Source of the DNA: Sarcocystis neurona
Taxonomy: Eukaryota; Apicomplexa; Conoidasida; Eucoccidiorida; Sarcocystidae
Length of the DNA: 64,000 nt
Assembly: GCA_000727475.1 (NCBI GenBank)
Contig: KL647319.1
Coordinates: 703,840-767,839, forward strand
Direction: 5' to 3'
In this document: positions 45,801 to 57,499 of the stretch, piece by piece
Layout: each line of letters begins with the position of its first letter
How positions within the stretch are numbered: the stretch's first letter is position 1
The notes under the pieces: generated by a model
The model's input: only the letters and a program-made list of their open reading frames with translations
Databases searched by the model: none
What the model was told of the DNA's origin: nothing
Program-made: the position numbers and the translations under genes

Positions 45801-48800
45801 GGTTAGAGTGGTGGGGTGCTGTTGTCGTCGCCGCTGCTGCTGTTTTTGCCTCTTCTTTTGTCGGTGTGCTGCGGCAGGTTTGTGGGTCGTGCTGGCTGGG
45901 CATACGCTCTTAATATTACTGCTGGCGCTGGCGCTGGGACGGTTGCTGTTTCTCCTACTGCTCCTACTGCGGTGCTCCTGTTAGTTGCCCAGCTGCTGCT
46001 GGCGTCGCTGTTTTTTGTCTGCTGCTGCTGTTTCTGTTTTCGCTGTTGCTGTTGCCATTTCGCTACTGCGACTTTGTCTCGGCGGCGGCGACAGTTTCTC
46101 TTCTGCTGCCGGTGTTTCCACTGTTATTGCGGCAGTGACGCTTGAAATTCTGGGAGATCTTCCGAGCGCCGATGCGAAGCCACCGGATAACGTTCTCTTC
46201 GTTGCACAGCTAAATCCTATTACGGAAGACGATGACCTCCGCACAGTCTTTTCGAGGCAAGGACAGCTGCGTGCGCCTGGCTACTCCTTCCAGCAGACAG
46301 CGTCGTACACAGTTGGAGCTGTGCATGTGCATGTACCTGCTGAGCGTCTGTGCGTCTTGCGCTGTCTGCGCCTGTACGGCTTTACCTGTTGCACGCGTGC
46401 ATGCGCGTGGTATCCGTACCGTAGGCGGCGCTGCCGCATACACACGTGGACGCTGCGCGTGCTCGCACTTGTTGTTTGCCACATACACACACTCCTAGTA
46501 AACAGTGCGCCTGCGTGCGTCTTGTTCTTCGTGCGTGTGTGTGCTTGTCGTGTGCATGCTGTTCTTACTTCTCCGTGGGGTTTCTGTGTTGTTGTTGTTG
46601 TTGCACACATGTGATTTTGTGTGTACTCCGCGCCCGCGCTGTCGACTCTTTGTGTGGACGCCTCTGTGTGTACGCGTTGCGGGAGTGCTCCTTTTTCATG
46701 CCTGGTGGTTGCTTGCCCCGTTGTGTGTGCTGCTGACATGCATTCTGGCACTTGGTGCGTACCTTCTGTGTGTGCGTGTGTGTTTGTGGGTGTGGGGGGA
46801 ATACGATTAGATTTGGCGAGATTCTGTCGTGCGACGTCATCCGCGACTGGAAGACAAAGCAGAGCCTGCAGTACGCCTTCATCGCCTTTGCAGAGAAGAG
46901 CGCATGTGAACTGGCCTACTTCAAAATGCAGAATGTTTTAATTGATGACAGACGGTAAGTAGCAGCAGCCGCGTGGACAGAAGCAGCGCGGGCGACGCAC
47001 CTGGCCCGCTGCTGCAGCAGCAGGAAGAGCAGGTATGCCCCGACGCAGCACCAGCAGGAGCTTCGCAGCAGGCTGCAGCATGTAGAAAAAGAGCGGCGTG
47101 TGCGCAGCAAGAAGACCAGCGACAGCACATATTGCTGCAAGAAGAACACACGAGGAGGGGTGGGCGCAGGAGCACGAATGCCAATGGTGACGCAGGCGCG
47201 CCACCAATATCAGCGGCTGGTGTGCAGCAGCAGCTGGGACGCAGTCCGGTGCAGGAGAGGCGGTGGCACCACCTGCAGCGAGCAGCAGCGCATGCGGGCT
47301 ACACGGCATGAACAGCAGCAGAGGTGTGCAACGAAGAGGAAGCTATGCCTGTTATAGCCAGCAGCACCAGAGCAGCGACAGCTGCGTCTGCCACTCTCCG
47401 ACCTTTTGTTGGTCCGTCTTCACCAACATACGCGTGTTCTGTGGAAGTGTATTTGCGCGCTGCGTTATGCACACGTGTGTCGGTATCTAAGTGTAGATGA
47501 ATGCTTATAAATTGACGTGTGCACACACGTTTCAACACGCATCAAGAAATATGAAACTGAGATGTAAAAGATAGAGCAGACTGAATCACCGAGTTCTCTT
47601 CCAAGGATACGGCGAGATAAAAGGAGAGAATGAAGAATCGAGATATGTATTCGTACGTGTGTATCAGTGAAAGTGAAGAGAGGATGACGTCACACATATA
47701 TATAAATATTTTTCCTGGTTTCTTGCTGGCCTGAAATGCATAGATGTGCTGCTGACTTTTTCTCCTTCAGCCACATATATCTTGATTTCCTGCTGCTTCA
47801 AGTTGGAGTGCGCTGCGAATATATCCGCGCATGATTCCTCCGGTGTGAACGTGGGCAAGTGTGTGTCTGTACGTCTGTAGGTACCAACTTAAAGAGAGAA
47901 AGACAGAAAAGAGAAAACGAGATCTTCTCCTGTTTCAGTTAGGAATGTGTGCACAGCTGTACGACGTATATGCGGCCGATATATATATATATATGTACAC
48001 ACATGCGTAAATGCGATGCGTAGCTATTCGTGTCTACTTTTAAATGTGTATATATATATATTCAGGCACGTTTTTTGTATTACGTTTTCTGATGAAATTC
48101 AGCATCCATGTCGATTTCAGTCAATCCGTCGCCAAGACGTGGCAGCAGTATAAGCGCTCCGGCCGTTTCCAGCAGCAGCAACAGCAGCCGCAACAGCAGC
48201 AGCAACAGCCGCAGCTGCAAGAGAAGTCCTTCAGAGCAGCCGCAGCGGCGGCACCTGGTGTTCGTAGCAGCGCTGTACATGCAGAAGTCGAGCGAGCTGC
48301 TGCTGCAGCAGCTGTTGCTGCTGAAAGTGCAGGGCTTTTACGAGGATGGGATGCGCGCCCTGCTGCAGATTCACAGCCACAGCGGCAGCGGCAACAGGAC
48401 GACCAGCGGCAGCGACGGAAAAGTCTGGACGATACGTGGAGGGGGGATGCAGCAGGTAGCCAAGGTAGAGGCATAAACGCACGCGACAAGAGTGAAAGCA
48501 GGGACGAAAACGAGTGGTGGAGAGAGGCGCGTACACTGCACGCAGGAGGCAGTTCAGGAGCATTCACTTCTTCTTCTGCTTTGCGGAGAGAAACAGACTA
48601 CGCGGGAAGGGGTGGCAGCAGCGCTAGCAGCAGAGCAACAGCGGCAGCCGCAGGACTGGATAGGGAAGATGAGTCGAGGAACTCGTTTTCCGGCAGAGGA
48701 GGAACTGACACGGGAGCACGTGATAGTGACGCAGCAGCAAAGAGGAGAGGCAGAGAAGCAGAGCGAAGAAGAGACAGCACCAGCAGCAGCAGCAACGAGA

Positions 48801-49000
48801 GCAGCAGCAGAAGCAGGAGCAGGGATACAAGGAAAAGGAAAAAGGAAGCAGCAGCAGCCACAAGGCAGAAAGAAGGCGGTGGAAAAAGAAAAGGAGAGAG
48901 CGGAGCAGCAGCAGCAGTAGCAGTGAAGACGGTGAGTACTCTAATGGAGCGAAAAGCGGAGATCGGGACCCGGGAACGAAGAAACATGCGAAGCACGTGA
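42822..49000 (+). CDS. PPIL4: PPIL4/CYP59-type nuclear cyclophilin with RRM and RS-like tail
   Basis: Predicted to act in nuclear RNA processing, like Arabidopsis CYP59 and human PPIL4. Five exons join in phase: 42,822-44,030, 45,047-45,227, 46,136-46,256, 46,811-46,954 and 48,103-49,000, giving 850 residues. The start [16 protein letters not shown] matches the family N-terminus. The cyclophilin domain has [12 protein letters not shown] and FHR, then a low-complexity insert of about 230 residues (roughly 78-307), then [20 protein letters not shown]. The family linker [10 protein letters not shown] follows, then an RRM ([58 protein letters not shown]). The tail is Gln/Ala-rich then Ser/Arg/Lys-rich. 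The residues normally carrying catalytic Gln and Trp/His are not conserved, so isomerase activity is doubtful. Two introns use GC donors. A GTGAGT at 48,931 could splice to a short basic terminal exon near 49,346, which would change the last residues. Confidence 0.9.
44031..45046 (+). other. Intron 1 of the cyclophilin gene, open in frame for 135 codons
   Basis: The donor GTAAGC and acceptor TGTACGTACAG give the conserved join [20 protein letters not shown]. If not spliced, the frame continues to a TGA at 44,436-44,438 and adds a basic Ala/Arg/Lys-rich tail. The 3' splice site overlaps a copy of the dispersed palindrome. Confidence 0.75.
45034..45047. repeat. Palindrome-type element overlapping a 3' splice site
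   Basis: GGTGTACGTACAGC; the acceptor AG of cyclophilin intron 1 (45,045-45,046) lies inside the element. Confidence 0.75.
45228..46135 (+). other. GC-AG intron 2 of the cyclophilin gene
   Basis: Donor AAAG|GCAAGT, acceptor GCGGCAG. The join gives [21 protein letters not shown], matching the family segment before the RRM. Using the next GT (GTGTCG) brings a stop codon directly after the acceptor. The 3' half is CTG-rich (about 45,815-46,060). Confidence 0.8.
46257..46810 (+). other. GC-AG intron 3 of the cyclophilin gene, inside the RRM
   Basis: Donor CGAG|GCAAGG, acceptor ACGATTAG. The join completes an Arg codon and gives [18 protein letters not shown], the conserved RRM sequence between RNP2 and RNP1. 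No nearby GT donor restores this. The body is rich in GTGTGTGC and TGCGTG. Confidence 0.88.
46955..48102 (+). other. Intron 4 of the cyclophilin gene
   Basis: Donor GTAAGT, acceptor GAAATTCAG; the join completes Arg in DDRRIHVDFSQ. Its first 400 bases are CAG-rich on the sense strand, so CAG orientation alone does not mark exons. Confidence 0.8.
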
Positions 49001-49439
49001 AAAGAAAAAAAAATAGAACATGGATGAAAAAACAGAAGCACTAAAACGCGCTTATTTTTAAGCGGTTCCTACCACACTTTTACGGAATTATCTGTCTATT
49101 TGTGTAGATGTCTGGAGAAGGGTATCGATGAAGTGATTCAATGTACATATGTGTATATATACAAACGCGTATACACACATACATGCATGTGTATCCCCCG
49201 CGCATTTTTTCTATATGCATTCCTTTTTGCCTGTATTCTCTTTCCTCGTCACCGGTGCGTACACGGAGTAGGTATGGAAATGAGACAACGCGAGGGCGCA
49301 CGTAGATTTTTACGTACCCACACCGCTGCAGTGTACACGCCGCAGGTGCGTTGTTGCCGCACAAGAAGGAGACGCTTGCTTCTATGCAGAAGGAGCAATT
49401 TTAGGTCGCCTGTAAGACAGAGAGACGCGTGATCTTCCG

Positions 49440-52400
49440 TCGTGACTCTGTTCTTTGAAATCTACAAATTATTCCTCAACTCCGCCGACTGATTTGATGC
49501 TTTCTACACTACGATGCAACATTTGCCCCGTGCACGACGAGAGTGCCCTTCCTGTACAAGTTGGTATATACGTGTACGTATAAACATATATAAATATACG
49601 TATTTACGAACTACCCAGATATATTAGGGTATAGCGTGAATGTCTAGTGTCGATTGAGGCACACCTGTATACACATTCGAATGTGGAGGTGCTCGAATGT
49701 AATGTACATATATATGTACATATGTGTACGTGTAAATTCGCGGTGCTTCTGGGTGAGGTGTACGTACGCATCACTTAGATGTTCCTTTGTGGACTATTAT
49801 ATAGAACTAGAATTACACATACGTACACTTGCGTGCGTGGCTGCGAAGTTATCTACGAGTCCGCGGAGACAGCTGCCGAGCAGCGGAATGACGCAGTGAA
49901 CGCCGCACTGCTTTGAATACGAATTCTTGCACACATAAGACACAAATTTTGTGTCATCGCATCAGTGTCCACCTGTCTATTTACTCGTATAAGTGAGACC
50001 GATGCTCACGTGTATTTTGCGCCCAGCACTATATCAAGACATTTGAGTGCGGAGCAATGCTGCATGTGTGGGACGTTTGCCACGCGTGGCTGCACGTTGG
50101 ATTACATGGGAGACGCTGCACAGTGATTTAAAAGAAAAGCTTACAAACTTACGTGCGTGTGCACGTATGGGCATGAGATATATATATATATATCGACATC
50201 TCTCTCTCTACATATATATATATATATATACTTTTCTTCGTGGGTTCACGTCAAAGTACATGTACAGGTAAGTAGATAACGGCGGATCACAGAGTGGCAG
50301 GTTGACCTCTGCATGTGTGGATGTATGTATCAAACAGTTACGGATTCTTCGTAATATGCTCGTCCCTACTTCTGTTTTCATGTCTTCACAAGGATAGGAT
50401 ATATATATCTACGTGGACTATCAGCGGAAGACGTCCCTTTTGCGGAAGTGTGTTAAGGCTCGTATCTGTTTGTCGTCGCAGTCGTTTGTGCACACACTTC
50501 TACGCAGAGCCTGCACACACACATATATATACGTTGACGCGCCCTTGGCATCAAATTATTAAACACATGGACGTAGGCAGGCTACGCGTATGCTGACGTG
50601 GCCTCGTCTACTGTCGTAAGATTATCTGGCATAAGCAGTGGCGTGGTGGAGCTGTGCACCCGAAGAGTGCCTCGGCTTACTGGCGTGTCCATGGTTCACT
50701 GAAGAGTCAGCGTCAACAAAGCTACTTTCTTACACTGGGGTGTCTGTACACAACGCCCTGGATTGTGCAATAAAAACTTTTGCTCATAAGTACCTCCGGC
50801 TACCTTGGACGGTACACAATTGAAGGTTATATGCCAAAAGCAGTCTGAACTTCATATATTTTCTTCCGGGGTAATGAAAAGGATGAAAGCAGTATGAGGA
50901 GGAGGCAGCACGATAACTGAGAGACGCGGAATTTTCACGGACTCGAGTTGCTTGAGAGGTGGTAAAGCACCTTAACAAGCAGTTGCAGACTTATAAGTAG
51001 TAAGACGGATCATTGAGAAGTAATTGTCGCCCTAGGTGCGGTGTTGCTCTGTCAAGTAATCAGACGACAGTCTGCAAAGTGGGACACACTATAGAAAGAC
51101 TACTACGGAAGACTATGTAGATGCTATTTCCTTCACCGTGCAGTACCTCCTTGTAAATAACTCTTTGTGAGGCACAGAAAATACTCAAAAAGAAGCCCGA
51201 ACGCGTCCATTAATTTGCGACGATACACGCTCTGACGCTTGGAGGGAGCGACAGTTCTTTACTATGTCTAAGTTGGGCATGCCCACGTCCCGTAGATGAC
51301 TGTGGGAGTGTAGACCCATTCAAATATGCAAATGTAAAGCCCTTGCAGATTTAGCGCACACCGTGGCATTACTAGCCACATTGTAAATGTATCGTGGCTC
51401 GAGATGAGGTGCCTCGGCTGTAGCCCCTTCCACCTAAACAAAGAAACCCGACAACACTACTGTAATTTTTTGCGCGTCACGTGTATTCCGCGAGCCACGC
51501 TGCCCGCATGAATCAGCTTCTTGACCGAAGTGCTGGCCCGCGGTAAGATACACTACCCGAAGCGTATTTTGTGCGACTACTCGACAGCAGTGCTTCCCCT
51601 TCCGCAAGTCGGTAATTTTTGCAAACTGTCTCATTTGCTCTACGGCATTATTTCGTGTGCGATCACCTCCGTTGTTCTCTCCTGTACCAATTCAGAATTC
51701 AGACCTCCTCAGCATCTGCCATCCATTGATAGAAGCGACGTGCAACTATCTCCGCACTTTGTGGTTGAAACGCTTGAAGGAGGAAAATTGGTACTCAAGA
51801 CTCTGCAGCATTGTGACACGGCGTAATACGGTAGCCGTGGCGCCCTTACGATAGCATGATATCGCAGGACCGTTGACGAGGAAGCAACAGCGATAATAGC
51901 AGCCTAATACCAAATTTCGGGCTCCGAAATGCAATACGAACGCAAGTGGTACACGGCGACAAATGATGCGTTGAAGAACTGTGAAACTTCGTGAGCTACC
52001 CAGCGGTACACGGCAACGATGCACAGGTTAGTCAGATCGTGACAGCTATTTCACGAAGGCAAGAGCAACTCTCAACCTCCTAGTTGTTTTGAACATGGTC
52101 ACTCATATTTCGGTGTAAGCAGAGAAATAGCAAATGCGGGTGCATTCATGTAGGCGGTCTGCAACAGTAGCACCGAGTATTCACCAACAAGTGCCGATTC
52201 CTGGTCTCTGAACGGGCGCGGTAACGTTATCGCTTACGGAGCAGGGAGGGAGTCCTGCAGCGGTACTACATCAGTTAGATGATAGTTAAAACGGAGCAAA
52301 GTGTGACAGGGTCAGCGTTTTGCCTGCAGGTCGTTGCAAAAAAGCTTCCACAGACTTGCTACATGGATCTACGGCGACAGCTCGGTACGATATCCACAAT

Positions 52401-55400
52401 CACATTTAACTGTGTATGTGTATAATTACCAATCTATAAGTCTCTCTCATGTGTCTATGTGTATGGATTCGCGTACGCGTACGTATCTGGGCTAGTGAAG
52501 ACCGAATCACCATATTCGTAGTGGTGCTAGGAAAACGCTATTGAAGAATTCGGCGACATCAGAGGGACGTGGGGCCGGTCTTCAAAAGGGGTATCTGTCA
52601 TCCTTCTCTTTTACACACAGTGCAACGTATGGCCAACGCCGCTGTGCTGTATAGTACAACCAGCAGATCAGAGGCAACCAGGGAGAGGACGCCAGTAGAA
52701 AATTAATCGTGCCACTTGTCAAATCTTCTTCAGTAAATGTCAGCAACGAGAACGAGGTGTACAGTAAGAAGCGGTGGCGTGGCAGTCCATTTCCCGTATT
52801 TAAAAACGTTACCGATTTCCACTGCTCCTGCTGCGTCTCCTTTCTTTGGGTCAGCGTTGGCACTTTTCGTACCGGGACGCAACTGCTTGCACCAGGCGTG
52901 CACGTGCAGGATGGGATTGTTCTGGATGGTAATTTTGCGCTGCCGCTTCACAAGAACAGTATACTCATTACATTCTCTGTTGTGACGAATAGGATCCCGT
53001 TGCAGTTGCTCCCTTGTTCCCGACGCGTAATTGAACGCATAGCGCAATCCACTAGGCTGGGCGTGGTTTCGTACTTGATGCACTGGAATGTACGTGCATA
53101 CACCTGTACAAACATATGCATAAACGATCTACTGCTGCGGAGTTTTTCGTCAGAGCACATCTAAGCGCCTGCGCGCCGCATTCAGATCTATATGTCGTTT
53201 ATGAGCAGACTGACTACCTAGCAGCAGAAAGCAATTCACCTGCCATACGTGGGCACAAATGATGAATCAAACCGTACCCCCGGGAGCAGCCCGAAGCCGA
53301 GGATTTAATGTATTGTTCCACCCGTGACGGAAATACATGCAGGTTGTCCGTAGCCCATCGGATCTGGCGACTTTTTAGCAAGAACCTCGAGTACTTCGGC
53401 CCCAGTATTCAACGTTCTGACGCTCACGGAATCGCAAAGTGGCCCGAAAAATCTGTGCACACACGACGCGAATGAAGTAGACCAGCCGGTGGTTCAACTC
53501 GTAATTACACATACTCCGGCACTATGAGAAATAAACCATATATGATGTGCAAGCAACGTCTTTTACATTCCTGGCAACGCAACTACGGCAGCGAATATGT
53601 AGATCTGTTTTATAACGTCGTGTAAGTTCTGGTGTACGGTGTCAGAAGCACACGTGAAGGCTACTGTAGCGCGCATGAATGCAGTCGAATGCGAATTTTC
53701 TGAACTATGGTCAGATGGGATGAGACGCCTGCGACGCATGTACTTCCCCGCGTCCTTCATGTTAGCATGCGGTGTGCGCTTGGATTACGTGTCTCGGACC
53801 GTATTTGGTAGAAAGATGGACTCCAGCAATACACTTGAGGTCTATTAATGTATATTGACAAGCTGCAAACTTTGCAGCCAACACGGCAGCCACATATTCT
53901 ATACTAAAAAGCAGAAGGCTTCGTACCTCCCCGCATTGCAGAAGCATAGTCCGTGGGCAATTCGTTAGAAAGGAACCTAAAGTTGAAGTCCATCACACAT
54001 CATCTCATCTCGATTGTACTTACACCGTATATGTACACAAATATCTTTTGGTGCACATGTCCATGGACTGCTTAACCATCAATAACACTCTGCTAAGAGT
54101 ACAGTCCGTTACTCTGCAGTTGTATATACGAAGAAATGCGTGTGCCAATATACATGTGTTCGCGTTTTGTGCCCACAAACAACCGTGCGACAAACGATGG
54201 TGGTGTAACCGGAAGCCCAGTGAAGGGCCACTGGGACAGTTCTTCGGCAAGATATGCTACGTGAACGTGCCAGTGGTGGAGATTTTTGAAAAAAGAAGCA
54301 GTATGCATCTCTGCGCACGAGATGGGGAACCGCAGTTTCGCAGCACCCCTCTTTCTTTTGTGGCGGTAAAGCGGGTCACCATCGAACGGCCGGAGGGTCG
54401 TACTGCGTGATTTTGCTTGTCACGCTCTTGCAGCATGTTCTTTTTTGACAGCGCATACCTGAATTAACTACTGACACGCTACGACTTCGATGTCGCATGG
54501 TTTCAGCTGCTCCGCCCCTTTGTCATGCCTCACGTGGTGAGTACGCGATACACGACGGCGGTGCGAGCAGCGCAGAACAGTAGACAAGGAGACTCGCTTT
54601 GCGAAAGCAACATCTTGTTTGGCATTTTTTCGCCCGCAGCTGGTGATTTGTATCAGCGCACATCCATGCGTAATTTGCAGTTGAACAGAGGTTTAATCAG
54701 TTTCGACGCGTGGTCCCGCCCAAGAAATCCAGCCTGAAAAGTCAAGCGATCCCCATGGAAGACTACAACCACAGGCGCCCGGGTGCCCCCAGTAAGTTGG
54801 TTTTTTATCCTGCGTTAGGAGCGCATGGCATCCTTATCCCCTGATGCCAGTTCACAGCTTCTGATGCGTGTCCCTCCGCGTACCCGCAGTTAGTCTGTAC
54901 GCAACCAGTTGCCGCCGTACCCCAATGGGAGCGAGGCGCAGGGACGATTGCTCTGGCTATACACGCGAAGGTAGTATTCATCAACACGGATTACCACTCC
55001 ACGTCCATCCTTCCGGTCGAGCAACCACCTGAATGAGCGTCGCGGAACTCCTCCGCTCCATGTGGTGATGTCTGGCTTCTCCAGCTGTTGAAGTGAAGAG
55101 AATTCGTGTCGCACTGGCTGATGACCCTGTCGAGATGCTCCCGGTGTCCCGTCGTTCTGCATGAACCTTGATCGGTTGTTGTTTCTTGTTTCCGGTAAAA
55201 TCACCGGCATCGACGTTTGTCTTTCTTCGATTCTAGCGAACGACGTTTGCTTTCTCTCGGCGCATTCCGCGGTTTACTTTCTTCTCCGGCGATTTCCTTC
55301 TGTCGTTCCGCGGCCAGCTCCCGGTCCCGTCGCCAACAGGAGACCCCCGCCAGCGCGGCGGAAAAGAAGTGTTTATGGTGCGTGTGAATAGTTTTTCTGG

Positions 55401-56960
55401 ATTTGCATTCGGCATAGAGTGTCTACACGTGTTGTCACAAGGTCTGACTCTGAATTGTTAACAGGTGTATACGGTGCGTGCCAGTACTGTGTAATAGGCA
55501 AGGCCACTACGTCTTGGTGGCGGTGACTCTTTCAGGCACCTGTAAACCTGAGAAAACTTCACAGGTTTTCCTCATTCGTCACTAGCCGTGGTCAATTTTG
55601 TTTTTAGTGTTGCCAGACCCACTCTCTTGGTGAAGAGCAGCCACATCTGCATTTGTGGAGTCAGGTGTATGCTTGACACTGTATACGCGTGGTGACCACC
55701 ACCCTCAACGACTTCGGCCGCGAAGCCTTATTTTTGTGGAGTCAGTTATTTGCTCCGGTGCGAGAGCACGGCGATGATGATGCGAATAGGCGTGATGTAA
55801 TGTGCCTCAGTGCCCCTGCACGTCCGTGTGATGGAGCTGACTGCGCACTTCCCGTACACGGGAGCTATATTTGCCCTTTCTTGACCGAGGGTTCCCTCTG
55901 TTTCTTTGCCGAAACGGACGAAATCATTTGCTTTTGTGGAAGCAGTTTCGACGTGTAAACATGAAAAACATTCGAAGACGTGTTCTGCCTTGTTTCTTCT
56001 CCTTCTTCACCCGGACGCTGCTGCTTCAGCGTAGGTGTCAGACTGTGGCCTGTCTCTGATACTTTTCCCGCCTTAAGAAGACAGTTTCTGCGCCCCCTAC
56101 CGCTGGTAGACTCGTGCGTATATGCCTCCGGCAATAGCCTCTGCTTCCTTTCGGGGAAAACACGTGTCTGCGGGAGGTGTGCCTGTTTGTGTGTGAACAC
56201 ACTTGTGTCTGTCCGCCGCCGTGTGTTGTCTTTTTCGCGCGAAACTTTCCGTTCTTCGGAGAAGGTAGGTCTTCCGGAGAACATTCCTTCCCACGTAGAA
56301 AACGCCGTTTTCGAGGAGACTTCCGTTCCTTTGCAGGCGTAAGAGACGTAGTGAAATATTAGTTCCGCGTGACCGCGTGACTCCTGGCAGGAAAGTGGTA
56401 CGTTTTTGTTGCGCCTCGCCGCCCGCACATTCATTATTTAAAAACACTTTAGTCACACGTGTGTAGCATTCAGAAGTACAACAAGCGACTCGCTCCGCGA
56501 GCGAGTCAACTTTTATGAGTTTTCAGTCACCGCAAAAGCCGCCACGCAGTGCAGTTCTACCACGCGGTCCAACTCTGCTACGCCGTCCGTCTCACGTAGA
56601 ACTTTCAGGATGTCGTGCGAGTAGTTATTTCCCGTTCCTGCCATTGCCCGCCCCGCGTTACTGTCCGTAGATGCTACCGAAGCACCAAATACGCACACAG
56701 GCAACAGCGTATGACGGCCCTTCCTCCGCAGAAAACATGTACTGCTCGCCCAACCCGCTTTAAGAGACACAGAGAGAAAGAACTTCTCCTCTGACAACGC
56801 GATAGCGTTAGAGCGGGCGGTTCTGCCGCTGTAGTTTTTCGAAAACTAAATCAAAATATTTGGAAGCGGTAAATCACTCCTCTTTTGTAAACAAGCCTGC
56901 AGCGTGCAGAAAGTCTTGAAGCAGGCCGCGTGACGTAACGAAGGCACACAGCTGCGCACA
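49440..56960. other. Long repeat-poor segment, almost no recognisable genes
   Basis: From about 49.45 kb the sequence has balanced base composition with nearly no CAG/CTG; small TA/TG microsatellites remain only at 49.57-49.75, 50.18-50.23 and 50.52 kb. Open frames of 60-190 codons lie on both strands (for example 51,521-51,826 and 52,709-53,164 on +; 54,890-55,210 and 55,865-56,434 on minus) without families, splice partners or terminal repeats. I looked for reverse-transcriptase and integrase motifs and saw none. It may hold decayed elements, non-coding RNA or fast-evolving genes. Confidence 0.45.
49757..49770. repeat. Palindrome-type element
   Basis: GGTGTACGTACGCA, with two changes in the last three bases; the core GTGTACGTAC is intact. 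Confidence 0.5.
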
Positions 56961-56973
56961 CGTGGACCTACGT

Positions 56974-57405
56974 CTATATGACGGAACGCCTTTCGGAATC
57001 GTTTCTTATTTCCTGTCCTCCTCTCCGTGGTGGAACAAGAGGGAATTTGTCTTTGCGAAGGAGTGCAGAGAAAGTCACTACTTTCTGCTTTTGACGTAGC
57101 GTCCGTATGGGCAGGTGGAACTTTTTTGCGACCGAAGCCATCGTTTCCCCGTTTTGTACGCAGAACGTTTCACTTACCTCCGCCAGGACCGGCGGAGGTC
57201 CCAGATGGTCCCTGCGGCAAGCGCGGTCTCTGCTGCTGAGTAGAAAAAAGAAAGTGCATCGCTTTCTGAACGGGGAAGTTCTGGGAAATTTACTGACGCA
57301 GTGAAGTTTAGAAAGCAGCCCGAGCTTCCCAACCCTACAGGGGTAGGAGGCAAACACGCGTTTTCCACGACCGTCTCGTGGCGGTTTATCCTCATCCCGG
57401 GGCAT
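56974..57405 (-). CDS. Small protein with LysM-like motif
   Basis: The minus frame from ATG at 57,405 to a stop at 56,974 codes for 143 residues. Near the C-terminus it reads FCVQNGETMASVAKKFHLPI followed by RTLRQKQK and, 20 residues on, LRKDKFPLVPP. This follows the LysM pattern (aromatic-x-V-x-x-G-E-T-x-x-S-V-A-x-x-F ... L ... L-x-x-x-x-x-L-V-P) over the usual 44 residues. LysM binds N-acetylglucosamine polymers in bacteria and plants, and in eukaryotic intracellular proteins often acts as a protein-interaction module. An alternative is a terminal exon beginning after the TTTTTTCTACTCAG acceptor near 57,240, which keeps the LysM part. A GTAAGT just before the motif is a possible donor and a warning. 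It is divergent from MEMO1, about 510 bp from its start. Confidence 0.4.
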   Translation of the reverse strand: MPRDEDKPPRDGRGKRVFASYPCRVGKLGLLSKLHCVSKFPRTSPFRKRCTFFFLLSSRDRACRRDHLGPPPVLAEVSETFCVQNGETMASVAKKFHLPIRTLRQKQKVVTFSALLRKDKFPLVPPRRGGQEIRNDSERRSVI

Positions 57406-57499
57406 TGCTCCTCTTCGTCGCAGAAGTAAAAGCTTAGGTTCACTAATAGTAACCGCGTCAGTATATGTCTCCGCCCGCCTCACATATGCTTCTGTAGTC

